Source: an uncultured Draconibacterium sp.
GTDB taxonomy: Bacteria; Bacteroidota; Bacteroidia; Bacteroidales; Prolixibacteraceae
Length of the DNA: 64,000 nt
NCBI RefSeq assembly: GCF_963676815.1
Contig: NZ_OY781365.1
Span: 5,428,501 to 5,492,500 of the forward strand
Reading direction: 5' to 3'
Position 1 is the first letter of the stretch, and each line of letters opens with the position of its first letter. The notes beneath the pieces were generated by a model, which had not been told where the DNA came from, searched no databases, and was given only the letters and a program-made list of their open reading frames with translations. Both the position numbers and the translations under genes were made by a program. This document shows, piece by piece, positions 59,622-64,000 of the stretch.

Positions 59622-60863
59622 ATGAAAACGTATTACAACTGGCTGAATCAGCTGGTTAACAACAATAAGTCTGCTTTTTCAGAGTGGACAAACCTTAGCT
59701 GGTTAAACAGCTATTCTGCCAACGAAGCGCAGGAGAAAAAAGTTGCTTTACTCGAAAAAGCTGAAAATGTTTTATTTAAAGGCACCAAACCATATTACAA
59801 ACAAATATCTAACGGGTGCAAGCTTTGCGGGCTTGGGCAGTGGAGCTGTTTGTTTATTACCGGAAAATGTAATGCCTCGTGTTTTTATTGCCCGGCATCG
59901 CAGCAGGAAGACCATTTGCCAACAACCCAGAACCTGAGTTTTGCCGACTCTGCAGCGTTTGCAGAATACGTGAATCATTTCCGGTTTAAAGGTGTGAGTT
60001 TCAGCGGTGGCGAACCGTTGTTGCAATTTGACAGAACTCTGGATTACTTGAAACAAGTGCGACGAAAATGTAATCCGGAAACATATGTCTGGATGTATAC
60101 CAACGGAATTCTGGCTGAAACGCAAAAGTTAAGGAAACTGGCTTCGGCCGGAATTAACGAGGTACGATTTGATATTGGAGCGACGGCATTCCGATTGGAT
60201 AAAATTGCAGCAGCAAAAGGTATTGTCCCGGTAATTACTATTGAAATTCCGGCGGTGCCCGAGGAACTGGAGCGTTTAAAAAAGCTTTTGCCCGAAATGG
60301 TAAAAGCAGGAGTCTCGAACCTGAATTTGCACCAACTGCGGCTTACCCAGCACAATGTTAAACAGCTATCGAAACACAATTACACCTACATTCATGCCGA
60401 GCAGCCGGTGGTTTTAGAATCGGAACTGGCAGCTTTGGAGTTAATCGCTTATGCCCACGAACATTCTATCGATATTGGCATAAATTACTGTTCATTCCAT
60501 TTTAAAAATCGTTTTCAGAAAGCCGGATTTCGAAATAAGGTAGCCACCGCACTGGCTAACGATGAAGATGTGCTAACACAAAATGGTTATATCCGTGGAT
60601 ATACCGACACCGGAATTGGTTATGATTCGATACGGATTTTTGATGTGAAGCCCGAATTAATTGCTGTTCAGGAATTTCAGCTAAAGAATAAAACTTATTA
60701 TTATTCGCGCCAGGCAGTGATGAATACTATCGCAATTGATTCAGTTATGAAGGACAAAATTGATCAACTTATCTCGGCTGAACCAACTGAAATACCGGAC
60801 GATCCGTTGCTGTTCAGAATTTGGCAAATGGAATACATTGAGCGGGGATTGCGGGAATACTAA
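59622..60863 (+). CDS. Radical SAM protein
   Basis: The 413-residue protein has the radical SAM cluster motif CNASCFYC (CxxxCxxC), followed by SGGEPLL (SAM-binding glycine motif) and later beta-strands of the barrel (TYVWMYTNGIL, EVRFDIGAT, VITIEIPAVP). An N-terminal extension of about 75 residues ends with ISNGCKLCGLGQWSC, whose extra cysteines may bind another metal or fold the extension. The substrate is unknown; there is no adjacent precursor peptide gene. A long 5' leader with its own promoter precedes it. Confidence 0.85.
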   Translation: MKTYYNWLNQLVNNNKSAFSEWTNLSWLNSYSANEAQEKKVALLEKAENVLFKGTKPYYKQISNGCKLCGLGQWSCLFITGKCNASCFYCPASQQEDHLPTTQNLSFADSAAFAEYVNHFRFKGVSFSGGEPLLQFDRTLDYLKQVRRKCNPETYVWMYTNGILAETQKLRKLASAGINEVRFDIGATAFRLDKIAAAKGIVPVITIEIPAVPEELERLKKLLPEMVKAGVSNLNLHQLRLTQHNVKQLSKHNYTYIHAEQPVVLESELAALELIAYAHEHSIDIGINYCSFHFKNRFQKAGFRNKVATALANDEDVLTQNGYIRGYTDTGIGYDSIRIFDVKPELIAVQEFQLKNKTYYYSRQAVMNTIAIDSVMKDKIDQLISAEPTEIPDDPLLFRIWQMEYIERGLREY

Positions 60864-60880
60864 TGAAACGTAACATGCTT

Positions 60881-61237
60881 CTATTTAAGCCGTTTGATTT
60901 CTTCCACTCTGAATTTTACAATTTCTGCAATCAAATCAAGAGGTAAAGCTTTGTTTATTGGAAACTGCACCGAGCCTTTACCTTGTTTAAACGTGGACAA
61001 TTGATTTTTAAATTTTTCATGCCCGGAAGGAGTAGCATAAAAGCCAATGTGCTTTTCGAAACCACCGAAATAAACAAGTGGCTTTTTATTGAGTTTGTAG
61101 GCTGGCATTCCATAAGAAATACTCTCTATTGCATCCGGCGCATTAGTTTGAATTATTTCACGTATTTGGACCAGTTTTGACTGAGTATCGGTTGAAAATG
61201 CTGAGATATATTTATCTACAGTAGCTGGTTTTTTCAT
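60881..61237 (-). CDS. DUF1801 family protein (YdhG/iron-chaperone-like fold)
   Basis: The 118-residue protein has the DUF1801 signature: PDAIESISYGMPAYKLNKKPLVYFGGFEKHIGFY, GKGSVQFPINKALPLDLIAEIVKFRVEE. It resembles the frataxin-like YdhG fold. A small soluble protein; its biochemical role is not established. Confidence 0.88.
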   Translation of the reverse strand: MKKPATVDKYISAFSTDTQSKLVQIREIIQTNAPDAIESISYGMPAYKLNKKPLVYFGGFEKHIGFYATPSGHEKFKNQLSTFKQGKGSVQFPINKALPLDLIAEIVKFRVEEIKRLK

Positions 61238-61295
61238 ACATCTAAAATTAGAAAAACTAATATAAATAAAGATTTAAGACGAAATATCGAAAAGT

Positions 61296-62624
61296 TTAAT
61301 TCTCGTATGCATCCTGTGGATTATGTGCTTTAAAACTAAAAGCAGCAAGTACCAGAATGATTCCGAGCAACACATAAATTGCATATGAATAGCTGCCCAA
61401 ATGCGAATGCGACAAGCTGAAAAAGATCGGACCCAGCGCGCTAAAGAATACGATAATGGCCATCACAAAACCCGTTATTTTTCCCAGGTGATCGCGGCCG
61501 TAGAAACGGGGCCAGGTTACACTTAGCAGCACATTGTACATACCACTTGGTATTCCGCTGCCAATTATAAATGCATAATAGTAAAATCCATCGTTAATGT
61601 TGGCCAGCGAATAAAGTGCAACCACTTCTCCGGCCAATAATAAATACAGCAGGTATTGTAATTTTATTTTGTCGCTAATCCAACCACCAACAAAGGCCAG
61701 CGTAACAGAGATTAGCGAAATGGGAATAAAAACCGAAAGTGCATGGTCTTTATCAATTCCGGCCTCGCCAAATACCGATACCAGATGAAATATATAACCG
61801 GTTAAAAACAGCGCATACACAGCAACCGGCAATACAAATAACCAAAAGGTCAATCCGCTGCGCGCCTCTTTCAGCGTAAATTGTTTAAACGGTTTTATGA
61901 TTACATCGTGCTCCTTATTTCCGTGTTTTTCTCCGTCGGGAATTTGATCACAGTCTTCAGGATTATCGCGAAAGAAAATAAAGACAAACAGGAAGAAACC
62001 AATACCAATTCCCATTGCCATTAGTAACCAGGCCCAACGCCACGAGGTTCCTTCAATTAACAAATCGAAACTTAGTGGAGCAATGGAAAATCCGAGCGAA
62101 ACAAACACCGAAGAAATGCCGTTTACCAATCCCCTTCGTGCGATAAACCATTTCATAAGCATGTTTCGCGAAACGATAGTAATTACTCCCTGCCCCGAGA
62201 AACGCAACATAAAAAAGAAAACAATACACGTTGCTACTGCCACGCCCACATATATATTGGAGTTCTGTGGAACAATTGCTTTTATAATACGATCCGATTG
62301 GCTGAACAAAACCAATACAAAACCCAGCGTTAGTGCGGCAGCCATTCCCACCCAACGTGCGCCGTATTTATCGTAAAGTGTACCTGCGTAAGTAAGAATA
62401 AACGAACTACCAATGGTTCCAAACATGTAGGCAGTGCTGATTTGGTCGCGACTAATGCCAATGTTATCGATCAGGTAATCAGTAAACGTAGAAACTCCAG
62501 TTGTTTGTCCGGGTGCACTGCACAACACACCAATAGTGGCGGCAAATAAAATCACCCAACCATAAAAGAACGGCACTTTTGATGGATTGAACGGGAAGTT
62601 GTTGTATTTCTGTTTGAGTTTCAT
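61296..62624 (-). CDS. Major facilitator superfamily transporter (OFA-like)
   Basis: The 442-residue protein has twelve predicted membrane helices in two halves. A long cytoplasmic loop around residues 205-245 (RDNPEDCDQIPDGEKHGNKEHD) lies between helices 6 and 7. The first loop has GTLYDKYGARWVG, the MFS signature between helices 2 and 3, and the second half has GWISDKIK. The overall pattern and ENPEDxxxxPDG-like loop match the oxalate:formate antiporter-like branch, whose members carry monocarboxylates. The substrate is unknown. Confidence 0.87.
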   Translation of the reverse strand: MKLKQKYNNFPFNPSKVPFFYGWVILFAATIGVLCSAPGQTTGVSTFTDYLIDNIGISRDQISTAYMFGTIGSSFILTYAGTLYDKYGARWVGMAAALTLGFVLVLFSQSDRIIKAIVPQNSNIYVGVAVATCIVFFFMLRFSGQGVITIVSRNMLMKWFIARRGLVNGISSVFVSLGFSIAPLSFDLLIEGTSWRWAWLLMAMGIGIGFFLFVFIFFRDNPEDCDQIPDGEKHGNKEHDVIIKPFKQFTLKEARSGLTFWLFVLPVAVYALFLTGYIFHLVSVFGEAGIDKDHALSVFIPISLISVTLAFVGGWISDKIKLQYLLYLLLAGEVVALYSLANINDGFYYYAFIIGSGIPSGMYNVLLSVTWPRFYGRDHLGKITGFVMAIIVFFSALGPIFFSLSHSHLGSYSYAIYVLLGIILVLAAFSFKAHNPQDAYEN

Positions 62625-62816
62625 TAGTACAAAGCTACTTATTGATTAATAGCAATTCGTACAATATGGTATTTATTTTAGAATGGTAATGATTTGTTAT
62701 TGGTCACTAAAAGGATTGATGGAGATTGAGTAAAGATTGAAATTAGATTTAGATTCTCTTATTTGTGAAGCGTTGTACTTTCCTGGTGTTGTTTTGTGGT
62801 ATCGAAAATGTAGATG

Positions 62817-63317
62817 TTACTTTACAATCTTAATTTTACTAATATCAAAACCGCGATTTTTCCATATTTCTATCAATTCAAACAAATTGTTTTCGGCCAC
62901 TTCATCAGCAACTAAAAACTGACATTTAAAATTCTGCTGATTTCTTGTTAAGACCAGAAAGTTATCATATCCGGAGAACGAATTGAACGGACCTATTATA
63001 TCGCCCTGCATACGTTTTCCATTATAGCCACTATACGTAATATCCAAACTATCAAGAGTTGCAATATCAACAGTAAAATTTTGCTGTTCTGATTCAACCA
63101 TAATTTGAGTTTTATTCAAATAAATTTTCCCGGTGTTTTTCAATTTGTTCTTTGTAAGAACGAGGAAAAGAAAGAATCCCATAATAGCAAAGGCACTCAA
63201 TCCATAACTATAATCAGGAATTAGAAAACGAGAAGCGACTATAAAACCTGCCAAAACAATTATTGGGGCAGTTAATGAATATTTTTTTTGCTCACTTAAA
63301 ATTGGAAGTTCAAGCAT
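62817..63317 (-). CDS. Small membrane protein of unknown function (166 aa)
   Basis: Two adjacent membrane helices (about 17-33 and 40-57) precede a soluble beta-rich domain (about 65-166) with KIYLNKTQIMVESEQQNFTVDIATLDSLDITYSGYNGKR. This looks like a PH-like membrane-associated fold, but no family was assigned. Gaps on both sides suggest an independent gene. Confidence 0.65.
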   Translation of the reverse strand: MLELPILSEQKKYSLTAPIIVLAGFIVASRFLIPDYSYGLSAFAIMGFFLFLVLTKNKLKNTGKIYLNKTQIMVESEQQNFTVDIATLDSLDITYSGYNGKRMQGDIIGPFNSFSGYDNFLVLTRNQQNFKCQFLVADEVAENNLFELIEIWKNRGFDISKIKIVK

Positions 63318-63379
63318 GAATTAATTTTCCATAAAGTTAAAAGAATAGCTCGATTTAACAATGATGAAGCTTGGTAAGT

Positions 63380-64000
63380 TTAATTCAGTAAATACAAATA
63401 CTTTTCAATTCCGGAAGTAATTGTCCATGAATCAAATTCATAGTTATGGCCGGTGGTAACAATTACAACATCAAGTGTTGGAAAAATGTAAATAAACTGG
63501 CTGCCAAAACCGTTGGCCCAAACACAGGGGTACTCCTCTCCTTCCCATTTTAGTGTAAGATTCCACCACTGATAGGCGTAATTATCGTCCGGAATATGCG
63601 TGTGTGTTTTAAAACCGGTGGATTGTTGTACCCAATCTTCAGACACGACTTGTTGATCATTGAATTTCCCTTTTTGTAGCACCATTAATCCAATTTTTGC
63701 CAGTTCGCGGGGTGTTATTTCCAAAGAACCTGCCATACAAGGATATCCGTTTTGTTTTCCAATTTCCCAGTTGTAATTCAATATTTGCAAAGGTTTAAAT
63801 AAATATTCATTGGCAAATTCATCGGCAAACATGTTGGTTTTCTTTTTGATGATAGCTCCAAGTAGTTCAGTATTCCCGCCATCGTACTGAAATTTGGTTC
63901 CCGGTTCGGAGTTCAATTTGCGTGACAGTGTGGTTGCAATACGATCGTTACTTAAATATAGCTCCTCGTCGTTTGGTGTTAAACCTGAAGTCATGGTTAA
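63380..64000 (-). CDS. Serine hydrolase, class C beta-lactamase family, truncated by window edge
   Basis: The frame is open from the right edge (LTMTSGL...) to a stop at 63380, giving about 207 C-terminal residues. LTMTSGL, PGTKFQYDGGNTELLGAII (the YxN region), EITPRELAKIGLMVLQKGKFNDQQVVSEDWV, YQWWNLTL and GFGSQFIYIFPTLDVVIVTTG are typical of the beta-lactamase/D-Ala-D-Ala carboxypeptidase-like esterases. The catalytic SxxK should lie outside the window. Function: probably a peptidase or esterase, not a resistance enzyme. Confidence 0.85.
   Translation of the reverse strand, partial: LTMTSGLTPNDEELYLSNDRIATTLSRKLNSEPGTKFQYDGGNTELLGAIIKKKTNMFADEFANEYLFKPLQILNYNWEIGKQNGYPCMAGSLEITPRELAKIGLMVLQKGKFNDQQVVSEDWVQQSTGFKTHTHIPDDNYAYQWWNLTLKWEGEEYPCVWANGFGSQFIYIFPTLDVVIVTTGHNYEFDSWTITSGIEKYLYLLN

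Noticed and set aside
57583..63000. Numerous open frames opposite pepP, clpC, gyrA, M81 and transporter genes
   Set aside because: All are antisense shadows of well-supported genes without family signatures or plausible starts.
1..64000. CRISPR arrays, rRNA and tRNA genes
   Set aside because: No regularly spaced repeats of CRISPR type and no rRNA or tRNA signature were seen on reading; a covariance-model scan would be needed to exclude a tRNA formally.

Overview
The window reads as a chromosomal segment of a Bacteroidota bacterium, probably of the Marinilabiliales/Prolixibacteraceae type. The evidence is a T9SS C-terminal sorting domain on a secreted protein, an UpxY-type NusG antiterminator heading a polysaccharide operon, several promoters of the Bacteroidota -7 form TAnnTTTG, AT-rich spacers, and typical housekeeping genes (mnmE, clpC, gyrA, fabG, DUF349). 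The genus is an inference.

Layout. (1) 1-21975, almost all minus strand: a large exopolysaccharide/capsule locus. Read 5' to 3' from the right it runs: orphan IS3-OrfA-like HTH gene, upxY, flippase, a carrier-protein module (ACP, asparagine-synthetase-like amidotransferase, NAD-synthetase-like enzyme, AMP-forming ligase), SGNH-like lipoprotein, Wzy-like polymerase, acyltransferase, Wza, Wzc, WecG-type GT, initiating phosphoglycosyltransferase, GT4, three left-handed-beta-helix acyltransferases interleaved with a T9SS-secreted SGNH-like paralogue, and a last GT4. A long-arm inverted repeat ends it, followed by an edge-truncated HAD gene. (2) 21976-23049: a 1.07 kb non-coding leader region, then a STAND-type NTPase. 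(3) 24849-28438: a dead IS21-family element. Its istB is split by an intact-looking IS3-family element with 4-bp target duplications, and its istA appears to carry an in-frame deletion. (4) 28658-42219: core genes mnmE, DUF4422, sirtuin, fabG, PfkB kinase, SpoIIE-type phosphatase, clpC, gyrA, TPR protein. (5) 42275-50127: a 7.8 kb integrated small phage with no integrase, bounded by dif-like direct repeats. It holds an HUH replication initiator (HFH and YxxxY), small DNA-binding proteins, a run of unrecognised virion-like proteins, a virion lysozyme-like protein and a FISUMP/C-type-lectin-like adhesin. No Zot-like ATPase, Microviridae-type capsid or tail gene is visible, so it is best explained as a tailless, possibly membrane-containing, ssDNA-type phage integrated by host XerCD. 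(6) 50499-64000: DUF349 protein, a catalytically degenerate low-MW phosphatase/ArsC relative, aminopeptidase P, cytidylate-kinase-like protein, a DUF1080-PHP lipoprotein next to an M81 lipoprotein, radical SAM protein with a long leader, DUF1801, MFS transporter and an edge-truncated serine hydrolase.

The most novel material is the 7.8 kb phage: its boundaries, its unrecognised capsid candidate, an opposite-strand membrane mini-gene and nested reading frames. Next come the carrier-protein amidation/acylation module and the paired SGNH-like secreted proteins inside the polysaccharide locus. All family assignments were made by eye from motifs; no database search was run.
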